The position numbers and the translations under genes were made by a program. Under the pieces are notes generated by a model. That model did not search any database, was not told where the DNA came from, and saw only the letters and a program-made list of their open reading frames with translations. Below are positions 18,516 to 26,029 of a stretch of DNA of 64,000 bases, piece after piece; position 1 is the first letter of the stretch; each line of letters opens with the position of its first letter. Source of the DNA: CAZVFX01 sp964626565 (GTDB lineage Bacteria > Myxococcota_A > UBA9042 > CAIXZC01). The stretch is taken from positions 24,553 to 88,552 of the forward strand of contig CAZVFX010000010.1 in NCBI GenBank assembly GCA_964626565.1, in the 5' to 3' direction.

Positions 18516-20633
18516 ATGAATCGTATACTCAGCGTATTTGTGGCGTGCCTGACGCTGGCCGCAATGGGAACTGCCCTGGCCGAGGACGTACCGAGCGTCA
18601 TGACGAGTCAGGGAGTAGTGCGTAACGAGGCCGGAGATGTGGTCAACGGTGTCTACGCACTGAACTTCAAGCTGTACAATCAGCAGAACGGCGGGCAACT
18701 GCTGTGGAGCGAGGTGAAGAACAACCTCGCCGTGGAAAACGGTGTCTACTCCACGGTTTTGGGGACCGTGAATCCCTTGCCGGCTGCGCTTTTTGAGCAG
18801 AATGATTCCGCATGGCTGGCCATCTCCATCGAAGGGGAAGAGGACCTGCCGCGGGTGCGCGTTACCTCGGTGCCGTACGCTTTCGAGGCTCGCCACGCCA
18901 TGGTGGCCGAAGAGGCCAACGGCCTGGATTGCACCGGCTGCATAGACGAGGCCGCGCTGGGCTTTGACCCGGTGACCGCAGACGACCTGGCCAACGGTGA
19001 CCTGGTGGTGAACGGCAGTGTTACCGCGGCCACCTTCATCGGCGACGGCTCCGGCCTCACCGGGATCACTTCCCCCCAGGGAACCTGCGCACCGGGCTGG
19101 TTTATTGCCGCGATTGGAGCCGATGGTGAACTCCTCTGCCAGGAAGGCGCCTCCCTCATTACGAGTGTGGACGGCCTGGGCGGCGGAACGATTACCGGAG
19201 ATGTGGAAGTGTCCGGCGGATTGACCGTGCTCGGCGCCGAGGTTTGCACCGAGGACGCCAACTGCGGCGACAGCCTCGCCCAGCTCGCCTGCGATGCAAA
19301 CCAGGTCGCGATGTGGGACGGGGACATGTGGACCTGCTCCGACTTCCTTACCGAGTTCGACCCCTCGGCTCTCCCGGCAGACGGGCTGGACGAAGTATCC
19401 AACAACCTGCTGTTCAACCAGTTTACCGATATCTACTCCAGCACCACGACCCCCGTGCAGATTTCCGACAACAACCCCATCGGAGTCTCCGACGAAATCG
19501 ACGTGCCCGATGCAGGGCTCGCCCAAGACCTTACTGTTTCCATAAACATCACGAACTCGGACCTTTCCACGGTGAAAGTGGTCTTGTTCGACCCCAACAA
19601 CGTGGAGTACGTGCTGTACGACAAGGACGGACCGGGCAACGAACTGGGCGCCACCTATCCCACACCCGTGGAACCGGTCTCCGGCGACCTTACGACCTGG
19701 ATAGACCAGAACCCCCAGGGCATCTGGCGCCTCCAGGTGTTTGATACCGGCTGGCTCAATAACGGTTTTGACGGCCAGATCAACTCCTGGTCGATCCAGG
19801 TGAAGACGTTGTCGTCCAAGAAGGTCCACCTGAAGGGGGACCTGGTTATCGATGGCAACATCACCGGTGCGGAAGGGATGATTCTGCCGGGCAACGCTTC
19901 TGTGGAAGGCAGCCTGAAGATCGGTGCGGATAGCTCTTCGTGCGTTGGGGACAACGAGGGAGCGGTCCGGTACAACGGCTCCGAACTTGAGTACTGCGAC
20001 GGCTCAGGCTGGAGCGCAGTCAGGCGCCGAGCCACCTATCGTTGGGCCACCTGGAGCACCTACGGTCAGGCTCACGGCCAATGGTATGCGGGCAACAACT
20101 CCGACATGTTTGGCGGAGTGCATCCTTCCCACTGGGGTAACAGCAATGCCAGGGCCTACCAGATTTCATCCAACTCCGATATGCTGAGAACCTTCTTCGT
20201 TCGCCGGGGACCAACCATTGGCACACTGAAGAACGCCACCGTCTTTGCCAACGAGTGGTACTCCTACAGTTCCACCAACAGCCGGCATGTGGCGGTGTTG
20301 TTCAGGATTCGCAACACCACCGGTCAAGCCATCAACTGGGCCCCCCACTGGTATCGTACCGGGTACGGCGGCTGGGAGGAGCGGGCCAGCATCGCCATCA
20401 ACGGCGACGAGGTGTGGGAGTCGAGCGGCAACTTCGGCCCCCACGACAACTCCAGTCACACCATAGCTATCCCTGCCGATCGCACCAGCACTGTCATTTT
20501 TGTCGCGAGTTCGTCCTCGGAAAGCGGAACCAGGTCATGCTTCATGGCGTTCTACAACAACAGTCTGGCTCTCCCAAACGGTCTCGAGTTCGTTGACGAT
20601 CTCGATACCAAGCCCAACGGCTGGGACAATTGA
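18516..20633 (+). CDS. Secreted P-domain protein with a different C-terminal domain (copy 2)
   Basis: A 705-residue paralogue of the gene at 13014. The signal peptide ends TALA before EDVPS. The stem (SQGVVRNEAGDVVNGVY, GLDCTGCIDEAALGFDPVTA, FIGDGSGLTGI) and the P domain (about 298-431) are closely similar to copy 1 over roughly 430 residues. After the shared SLKIGADSSSC...GAVRYNG region, the last 200 residues (from about 506) carry no trace of copy 1's triplicated module. Instead there is an aromatic, Ser/Asn-rich beta-sandwich-like domain (RHVAVLFRIRNTTGQAINW, TIAIPADRTSTVIFV). The ATG at 18516 has only a weak G-rich ribosome-binding site. Its stop overlaps the TTG start of the next gene. 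Confidence 0.82.
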   Translation: MNRILSVFVACLTLAAMGTALAEDVPSVMTSQGVVRNEAGDVVNGVYALNFKLYNQQNGGQLLWSEVKNNLAVENGVYSTVLGTVNPLPAALFEQNDSAWLAISIEGEEDLPRVRVTSVPYAFEARHAMVAEEANGLDCTGCIDEAALGFDPVTADDLANGDLVVNGSVTAATFIGDGSGLTGITSPQGTCAPGWFIAAIGADGELLCQEGASLITSVDGLGGGTITGDVEVSGGLTVLGAEVCTEDANCGDSLAQLACDANQVAMWDGDMWTCSDFLTEFDPSALPADGLDEVSNNLLFNQFTDIYSSTTTPVQISDNNPIGVSDEIDVPDAGLAQDLTVSINITNSDLSTVKVVLFDPNNVEYVLYDKDGPGNELGATYPTPVEPVSGDLTTWIDQNPQGIWRLQVFDTGWLNNGFDGQINSWSIQVKTLSSKKVHLKGDLVIDGNITGAEGMILPGNASVEGSLKIGADSSSCVGDNEGAVRYNGSELEYCDGSGWSAVRRRATYRWATWSTYGQAHGQWYAGNNSDMFGGVHPSHWGNSNARAYQISSNSDMLRTFFVRRGPTIGTLKNATVFANEWYSYSSTNSRHVAVLFRIRNTTGQAINWAPHWYRTGYGGWEERASIAINGDEVWESSGNFGPHDNSSHTIAIPADRTSTVIFVASSSSESGTRSCFMAFYNNSLALPNGLEFVDDLDTKPNGWDN

Positions 20634-22450
20634 TAACAAGGCTGCTCACTGCTATTGGTCTGTCCGTCCTTCTCGTAGCCTGCAGCAAAGAACCACCGCC
20701 ACCTGCTGCCGCCGACTTACAGGCCGCCGCATCAGCCGATGTTTCCGAGCCGGCTCCGGTAGTCGAGCCGGTTTCCTTCAGTCCTTTTTCAAAAGTCGAC
20801 GAGACCATGCCTGCGGCGCTGGAGATTCCGCGGGAAGGCGCTGAACTTCCCCTGGTGGTGATCATAGAAGCGGGGAGTTACGAGTGTGAGTACAGCCGTA
20901 AGGCCGAGTCGATGCTGGCGAAGGTGCTGGCGGACTTCCCTGAGGCCGCTCGCTTTTACCTTCACAATCCGTTGCCCGGACACAAGCAGGGATACCTTCT
21001 TGCCCTGGCCGCGGTGGCGGCTCAGAAGCAGGGCCGGTTCCTGGAGTTTCACAGGCTGCTCATGAAGAGTTCGGGAGAGTTGAACGAGGACCGCCTTCTG
21101 TCCTTTGCCCGCAAAGTGGGCCTCGACGTTCCCATGTTCTTGAAGGACCTCAAGCGCACCGAGGTGAAGGAGTACGTGGAGAGGAGCCGCACTCTGGCCG
21201 CGGCCCTCGGATTGTTGGGTACGCCGGTTTTTCTTGTCAACGGCAAGCTGGTGTTGGGCCTCATTGATGAGGAGCAGTTCCGCAATCTGGTGAAGGAGGA
21301 GCTGGTCGCGGCCCGGAAGCTGAAGGAAGGGGGCGCAAGGTTGGCAGACCTCCACCGCACCGCCGGACAAGCGCATCCGGCCTATGTCACCGTCATGGAC
21401 AAAGGGGTGAAGTGGGACGAGACTCGCGCGGTCGATGCTCTCAAAGACCCGGCCACCCGGTTTCGCGTCCGAGACACCGGCTGGCCCAGTCTCGGCCCGC
21501 CCGTGGCCCCGGTTACCGTCGTAGAGTTCCTGGACCTTGGCTGCCCTCATTCGGCCAAGGCGTGGGCGCAGGCAAACACCCTGCGCCGGAAGTATCCGGA
21601 GGATGTGCGATTCGTCTTCAAACTCAATCCTCCCTCCCACTCCTCCCGACCGGCCGCAGAGCCTTTCGCCGACCCTTCCCTGTTTGCCGGTGGGCCCGAC
21701 GTCGAAAAAGTGAAACTGGAGGCGGTGCAGGTCATGGCCGTGGGCACACCTGTTCTGTACATTAACGGGTTGCGCCGCACTGGCTATCTGGAGAGCTCTG
21801 CTCTGGAACAGCTTCTCGAACAGGAAATCGCTTTGGCTCGTTCCCTGATCTCCCGAGGCCTGGAGTCGGGGGAAGTCTACGAGTTTCTTGCCGGCCGGGG
21901 GCATGTTGTTCCCTTGTTGGAAGACGAGGCCCACCCACTGGAGGGAGAAGCCAACCTCCGGTTCGGCGAGCCCGGAGCCGACTCTTCCCTCGTTGTCTTC
22001 TGGGACTACGATTCGCCTTTCTGCCGTAACCTCTGGCCCCACCTGACCAGGCTTCTCGACCGAGTCGAAGGCAAGCTCTCCGTCTACCTGAAGCTACTGC
22101 CCGATGGCGACGACACTCTGCTGTCCCGCGGCGCGGCATGCGCCGGTGCCATGGGAAGGCTGTCGAGCATCCACGAGCTTCTCTTGAGACTCGGGCGTTC
22201 TCCGGTGACCAGAGAAGCGGTGCTGGCCGCGTTGGGGACTGCCGGTTTCTCGAAGGAGGAAGCCGCCGCGTGCCTTGACGACGGCAGTGCGGTCAGGCTG
22301 CTGGCCACACACCGGAAGCTGGCCGACACCCTCGGCGTGAAGAAGGGGCCCGCACTCTTCCTCAACGGCCATCGCGTGAAAGCGCGCACAGGTCTGGATT
22401 TCTATAGTTTGTACGCCGCCTACCTTCAGTTACCAGTCGCTACCCAGTAG
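20630..22450 (+). CDS. Lipoprotein with three DsbA-like thioredoxin folds, each with a one-cysteine active site
   Basis: A 606-residue lipoprotein (lipobox LVAC) starting at a TTG that overlaps the upstream stop. Three thioredoxin-like domains are visible. Domain 1 (about 70-220) has C86-E-Y-S89 and the cis-Pro loop GTPVFLVNG. Domain 2 (about 285-395) has C305-P-H-S308 and GTPVLYING. Domain 3 (about 445-600) has S462-P-F-C465 and KGPALFLNG. Active DsbA proteins have C-x-x-C, so each site here keeps a single cysteine: CxxS, CxxS and SxxC. Such sites can isomerise, trap or chaperone thiols but cannot act as simple dithiol oxidants. Position at the end of the operon suggests it serves the Cys-rich products upstream; this is inference. 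Confidence 0.82.
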   Translation: MITRLLTAIGLSVLLVACSKEPPPPAAADLQAAASADVSEPAPVVEPVSFSPFSKVDETMPAALEIPREGAELPLVVIIEAGSYECEYSRKAESMLAKVLADFPEAARFYLHNPLPGHKQGYLLALAAVAAQKQGRFLEFHRLLMKSSGELNEDRLLSFARKVGLDVPMFLKDLKRTEVKEYVERSRTLAAALGLLGTPVFLVNGKLVLGLIDEEQFRNLVKEELVAARKLKEGGARLADLHRTAGQAHPAYVTVMDKGVKWDETRAVDALKDPATRFRVRDTGWPSLGPPVAPVTVVEFLDLGCPHSAKAWAQANTLRRKYPEDVRFVFKLNPPSHSSRPAAEPFADPSLFAGGPDVEKVKLEAVQVMAVGTPVLYINGLRRTGYLESSALEQLLEQEIALARSLISRGLESGEVYEFLAGRGHVVPLLEDEAHPLEGEANLRFGEPGADSSLVVFWDYDSPFCRNLWPHLTRLLDRVEGKLSVYLKLLPDGDDTLLSRGAACAGAMGRLSSIHELLLRLGRSPVTREAVLAALGTAGFSKEEAAACLDDGSAVRLLATHRKLADTLGVKKGPALFLNGHRVKARTGLDFYSLYAAYLQLPVATQ

Positions 22451-23356
22451 GCGCACCAGCCGGTTTCCCAGCCACGAGTGGAAGACCACTCTCCTCACCA
22501 GATAGAAGATCGCCGCTCCCAGCGCTACCCCGGCCACTACATCAAGCACAAAGTGCTGCTTGGTATACATGGTGGAAGCACAGATGAAAATGGTGGAACC
22601 CAGCACCCACCACCCCACTTTGCGGTTGTACTTCATGAGCGCCAGCGAAGCGATGGTGCAGGCGATGCAGTGAGTGGAAGGGAAGCAGTTCCAGGGTGGA
22701 TCCTGCCCTTGCACGATGTCCAGGGTCCAGGTCGCGAAATCTACCACCTCCACCATCGGCCGGTCGAAGGCAACCGGCAGGTATATGAACATGGTGTAGC
22801 TTAGCGCCAGAGCAATGAACTGGGACAGATCCATGGCGATGAGGGCTTTGCGATCCTCGAGGTAGAAGAAGGGAAGGATGAAGACGAAATAGACTGTGAG
22901 GTAGACAAAGACCCATTCGGGGCGGAAAGGGATGCGGTGGTCGATGGGAATGGCCAGGGACATGAAATCTCCCTGATATGCGAGCGCACCGGTGAGGAAG
23001 TAGCCGCCCGCCCAGAAGATCATCATTACTACGACATTTATCCCCCACACGGCGAGGGGCATCCCGATCACTTTGGGCGGGAACAGCCGTAGCCCGGCCA
23101 GAGTGACTATCCCCGGGATCACCAACGTCACCAGCAGAGTCTTAGGCAACCACCACCCGCCCAACGTCAGCGTCCACGGCCCGGCCACCACCCGCCAGCT
23201 CCCCGACGCCGGCCCCGGACCCACCAACAACCATTCCACCAGACTGGTCAATTGCAGCGCAATGATGCAGCCGACAACATATAAAAACAACACCCTCTTG
23301 AGTTGTGCTGAAAACAGGAGCGGAGATTTCCCCACCGATAGTTCACTTTCCTTCAT
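22430..23356 (-). CDS. PAP2-superfamily integral membrane protein
   Basis: A 308-residue membrane protein with about seven hydrophobic segments and the last two signatures of lipid phosphatase/phosphotransferase (PAP2) enzymes: NCFPSTHC (the PSGH-type motif) near residue 230 and STMYTKQHFVLDVVAG near residue 270, which holds the catalytic His and Asp. The arrangement, with both motifs near the C terminus, resembles inositolphosphotransferase and Aur1-like enzymes, so a phospholipid head-group reaction is possible. AGGAG precedes the ATG at 23356. It is convergent with the triple-thioredoxin gene and their 3' ends overlap by 21 bases. Confidence 0.8.
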   Translation of the reverse strand: MKESELSVGKSPLLFSAQLKRVLFLYVVGCIIALQLTSLVEWLLVGPGPASGSWRVVAGPWTLTLGGWWLPKTLLVTLVIPGIVTLAGLRLFPPKVIGMPLAVWGINVVVMMIFWAGGYFLTGALAYQGDFMSLAIPIDHRIPFRPEWVFVYLTVYFVFILPFFYLEDRKALIAMDLSQFIALALSYTMFIYLPVAFDRPMVEVVDFATWTLDIVQGQDPPWNCFPSTHCIACTIASLALMKYNRKVGWWVLGSTIFICASTMYTKQHFVLDVVAGVALGAAIFYLVRRVVFHSWLGNRLVRLLGSDW

Positions 23357-23450
23357 GACGGCTCCTAGTCTACCGCCCCCCCCAAAGGGATAGCAAGCCC
23401 CCATTTAACTCTTCCCTCCATTCCCCACTCCGCGGGCGCCCAGCCCGCCC

Positions 23451-23645
23451 GTAGCCGTCGCCGTCGCCGTCGCCGTAGCCGAGCAGTAGAAGTAGCAGTA
23501 GAAGTAGCAGTAGCCGAGCAGTAGAAGTAGCAGTAGAAGTAGAAGTAGCAGTAGAAGTAGCAGTAGGGGTAGCAGTAGAAGTAGCAGTAGAAGTAGCCGT
23601 CGCCGAGCAGTAGAAGTAGCCGTAGCCGAGCAGTAGCAGTAGAAA
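23451..23645. repeat. Degenerate hexamer tract GTAGNN
   Basis: About 195 bases are built almost entirely of hexamers GTAGAA, GTAGCA, GTAGCC and GTCGCC, with occasional five-base GAGCA units breaking the phase. On the other strand the frame reads as runs of Leu codons, which is an artefact of composition rather than a gene. Confidence 0.85.
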
Positions 23646-23711
23646 TCTATAGCAACAGCTCAAGTGAATAGAAAACAAAAAACAGGCAAAAACGGCAAAG
23701 GACGGAAAGAC

Positions 23712-23744
23712 CGGCTACGGCGACGGCTACGGCGACGGCGACGG
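23712..23744. repeat. Inverted copy of the hexamer repeat
   Basis: CGGCTACGGCGACGG-type hexamers are the reverse complement of the GTAGCC/GTCGCC block at 23451-23480, separated from the tract by an A-rich stretch. The two blocks could pair as a large stem. Confidence 0.7.
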
Positions 23745-23782
23745 GTCCGCTTGTGCGCACGGAGATTCTGGAAGGTTCGCCA

Positions 23783-24019
23783 CTAATCGGCCTCGTAAAC
23801 GCCCTTGTCTTTTCGGCGTAGCCGAGTGAACCCTTTTTCTTTGATATTGGAAGTGGAAAGTACGTTTTTGTGGTGGGAAAAACGAGAGACTATTTTGCGG
23901 ATGGGGTTGCCGCAGGCAGGGCAGTTCTCAACCGCCTCAGACATGGAATGAGCCAGCTCGAACTGCGCGTCGCAGCCTTCGCCGATCTTGTCCAGGTGTT
24001 CGTAGTCGTAGATAGGCAT
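23783..24019 (-). CDS. FmdB-family zinc-ribbon-like small protein
   Basis: A 78-residue protein starting MPIYDYEHLD, like the MPIYEYRC start of FmdB putative regulatory proteins. The second zinc knuckle is present as CPACG near residue 34, but the first CxxC expected at about residues 8-11 is absent; only one Cys (GEGC) occurs there. After the knuckle comes a short basic tail. The role of the family is poorly defined. Loss of half the zinc site suggests either another metal geometry or a degenerate member. A heptamer repeat begins three bases upstream of the start codon. Confidence 0.7.
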   Translation of the reverse strand: MPIYDYEHLDKIGEGCDAQFELAHSMSEAVENCPACGNPIRKIVSRFSHHKNVLSTSNIKEKGFTRLRRKDKGVYEAD

Positions 24020-24022
24020 TAG

Positions 24023-24057
24023 TCAATTATCAATTGTCAATTGCCAATTATCAATGA
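24023..24057. repeat. AT-rich intergenic heptamer repeat
   Basis: Units TCAATTA, TCAATTG, TCAATTG, CCAATTA and TCAATGA. They lie immediately upstream of the FmdB-like gene. Confidence 0.8.
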
Positions 24058-24081
24058 AACAACCTGGCCCTTGCCTAGCGA

Positions 24082-24116
24082 ATTGAACATTGAAAATTGA
24101 ACATTGAAAATTGCCT
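24082..24116. repeat. AT-rich intergenic heptamer repeat
   Basis: Units ATTGAAC, ATTGAAA, ATTGAAC, ATTGAAA and ATTGCCT. The last unit continues into CTC and abuts the stop of the adenosylhomocysteinase gene. The same ATTGCCTCTC ending recurs at 32334-32343. Confidence 0.8.
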
Positions 24117-24120
24117 CTCC

Positions 24121-25374
24121 CTACGTTCCTGCCGAATAATCGGTGAGATACGCGACCTGGTCGTCGGTGAGGCTGTCGATGCTGACGCCCAGGGTGTGCA
24201 GCTTCAGGCGCGCCACTTCCAGATCCTGTTCTTCGGGCAGTACGTAGACCTGGTTGTCCAGATCTTTGCCGTCCTTAGCCAATTTGATCAGCCCGAGAGC
24301 CTGGTTGGCAAACGACATGTCCATAACTTCCGACGGATGCCCTTCCGCACCGGCCAGGTTCACCAGCCGTCCCTGGGCCAGAATGTAGATGCGATTGCCG
24401 TTGGGCAATACGTATTCTTCGTTGTTGTCCCTGATCTCGCGTTTGGACTTAGCGAACTGCTCAAGCTGCTCAATGTTGATTTCGCAATCGTAGTGACCGG
24501 TGTTGCTCACCACCGCACCGTCCTTCATGGATCGGAAGTGACGGTCTACGATGACATCCTTCATGCCGGTGGCCGTAATGAAGATGTCTCCCAGCTTGGC
24601 CGCTTCGTCCATGGGCAGCACGTCAAACCCGTCCAGGTGTGCTTTCAACGATTGGATCGGGTCCACTTCCGTCACCACCACTCTAGAGCCCAGTCCTCTG
24701 GCTCGCATGGCGCAGCCCCTTCCGCAATGCCCGTAGCCGGCAACTACAAATACCTTGCCCGCGAGCATGATGTTGGTGGAGCGGATGATGCCGTCGATGG
24801 ACGACTGGCCGGTGCCGTACACGTTGTCGAAGTCACACTTGGTCTGGCTATCATTGACCGCCATTACCGGATAAAGCAGCGCGCCGTCGGCGGCCATCGC
24901 CCGCAGCCGGTGCACGCCGGTGGTGGTTTCCTCGGTGCCACCCAACACTTCACGGCACATATCGGGGTGTCGTTTGTGGATGGTGAAGATGAGGTCTGCG
25001 CCGTCATCAAGAGTCAAGGTCGGCTTGAACTCCAACGTCTTTTCTATGGCCCAGTAGAATTCCTCTACATTCATGCCGCGCCATGCGTATATGGAGATGC
25101 CTTCCGCAGCCAGGGCTGCGCTGACGTCGTCCTGGGTGGACAAGGGGTTGCAGCCGGACCACGAAACTTCGGCTCCGGCCGCCACCAGCGTCTTCACCAG
25201 CACAGCGGTTTCCTTGGTGACGTGGATGCAGCCGGCAATGCGCTGCCCGGCCAGAGGCTGGGTTTTGCGGAACTCTTCCCGCAGGTGCATGAGCACGGGC
25301 ATTCTCGACTCCGCCCACTCTATCTTCCTCTTTCCCTGGTCTGCCAACGACATGTCTTTCACTTTGTAGTCCAT
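24121..25374 (-). CDS. ahcY: Adenosylhomocysteinase (S-adenosyl-L-homocysteine hydrolase)
   Basis: The 417-residue enzyme hydrolyses S-adenosylhomocysteine to homocysteine and adenosine, keeping methyltransferases free of product inhibition. Visible motifs include IEWAESRMPVL, the FDN-YGTGQSSIDGIIRSTN region around residue 195, the NAD-binding GYGHCGRG around residue 222 and SNTGHYDCEI. The protein is of the shorter type and ends near TDYSAGT, without the terminal DHYRY found in many bacterial and eukaryotic enzymes, as in archaeal and Thermotoga-like forms. The ATG at 25374 was preferred to an in-frame start 78 bases upstream because the family begins at this point. No SAH riboswitch was recognised upstream. 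Confidence 0.95.
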   Translation of the reverse strand: MDYKVKDMSLADQGKRKIEWAESRMPVLMHLREEFRKTQPLAGQRIAGCIHVTKETAVLVKTLVAAGAEVSWSGCNPLSTQDDVSAALAAEGISIYAWRGMNVEEFYWAIEKTLEFKPTLTLDDGADLIFTIHKRHPDMCREVLGGTEETTTGVHRLRAMAADGALLYPVMAVNDSQTKCDFDNVYGTGQSSIDGIIRSTNIMLAGKVFVVAGYGHCGRGCAMRARGLGSRVVVTEVDPIQSLKAHLDGFDVLPMDEAAKLGDIFITATGMKDVIVDRHFRSMKDGAVVSNTGHYDCEINIEQLEQFAKSKREIRDNNEEYVLPNGNRIYILAQGRLVNLAGAEGHPSEVMDMSFANQALGLIKLAKDGKDLDNQVYVLPEEQDLEVARLKLHTLGVSIDSLTDDQVAYLTDYSAGT

Positions 25375-25483
25375 TCTCCGCAGCCTCCTCGTGCTGGATA
25401 TTCCGTCAAACATAAGCGGACAGACCTTAAACAAAGGCCGATCAGATGTCAAGAAAAGGAAGTGGTCGGCTATGAGCTATCAG

Positions 25484-25912
25484 TTACTCGAGGGCCATGC
25501 GCGCCCGCAGAGAAAGTGCGAGGCGCAGGTTGTGGCGTACCATCTGCCGCATCTTGAGTTCGTCGGAGACGGGAAGCAGGAGACATTTTCCTAAGTAGAA
25601 CGTGGCGGTAGACGCGTCGCCTCTGTTGAGCGCGGCCAGACCGGCCTTGTAATAACGTTGAAACAGCATCTCCATACCCTGCTGCATGTCCACTTCGTTG
25701 GCATCCTGCATGCCACAACGAGCGCTCGGCGGCACCACCGGCTTGGAGCCGGATTCAGGGGGCGCCGGGTCAAGGTATTTGAGACGACTGTCGACATCCT
25801 GGGCCGCGCGGCTGGAGATCTCATCGATGAGCTGCCGCGCAGCCTTTCTGGCTTTCTGACGCACGTAATTTTCCACCACGTCCTCGTTCGGCTTGTCTTT
25901 GTCGGGCTTCAT
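25484..25912 (-). CDS. Small hypothetical protein with TPR-like C terminus
   Basis: A 142-residue predicted cytoplasmic protein. The N-terminal half is charged and helical (NYVRQKARKAARQLIDEI). The C-terminal half (YYKAGLAALNRGDASTATFYLGKCL) resembles one or two TPR helices. No family was recognised. AGAGGTGG is well spaced for the ATG at 25912 but too close for an ATG at 25921, so the shorter form is preferred. It lies between the ASH lipoprotein and ahcY on the same strand. Confidence 0.65.
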   Translation of the reverse strand: MKPDKDKPNEDVVENYVRQKARKAARQLIDEISSRAAQDVDSRLKYLDPAPPESGSKPVVPPSARCGMQDANEVDMQQGMEMLFQRYYKAGLAALNRGDASTATFYLGKCLLLPVSDELKMRQMVRHNLRLALSLRARMALE

Positions 25913-26029
25913 GTCCGGCATCCACCTCTGCTCATCTCCAGTATAGTTACGACCCGGAAACCGATCAAGTTTAGTGGTCCCTTTCGGACAGGCGGTGGAG
26001 AGGGCAGGTTGCAGGCGGAAGGGAGGGCG

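Larger units (their letters stand above)
23357..23782. other. 426-bp intergenic region occupied by simple repeats
   Basis: No gene was seen. It contains the hexamer tract at 23451-23645, an A-rich stretch of about 60 bases and a matching inverted hexamer block at 23712-23744. Confidence 0.6.

Noticed and set aside
18402..19829. Long minus-strand frame opposite the second P-domain protein
   Set aside because: It is an antisense shadow of a gene with recognisable domains; a matching shadow occurs opposite copy 1.
23451..23645. CRISPR array
   Set aside because: The repeat is a continuous hexamer tract with no spacers of unique sequence; no cas genes are present anywhere in the window.
23370..23678. 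Minus-strand frame rich in leucine over the hexamer tract
   Set aside because: Its poly-Leu and Gly-Tyr-Gly-Asp runs are produced directly by the GTAGNN simple repeat.
25375..25483. SAH riboswitch near ahcY
   Set aside because: The short region next to the ahcY start shows no recognisable conserved pseudoknot elements, and the start codon follows closely after a normal ribosome-binding site.
24097..25557. 486-codon plus-strand frame opposite ahcY
   Set aside because: ahcY is unambiguous on the minus strand, and the plus frame has no motif or ribosome-binding site.
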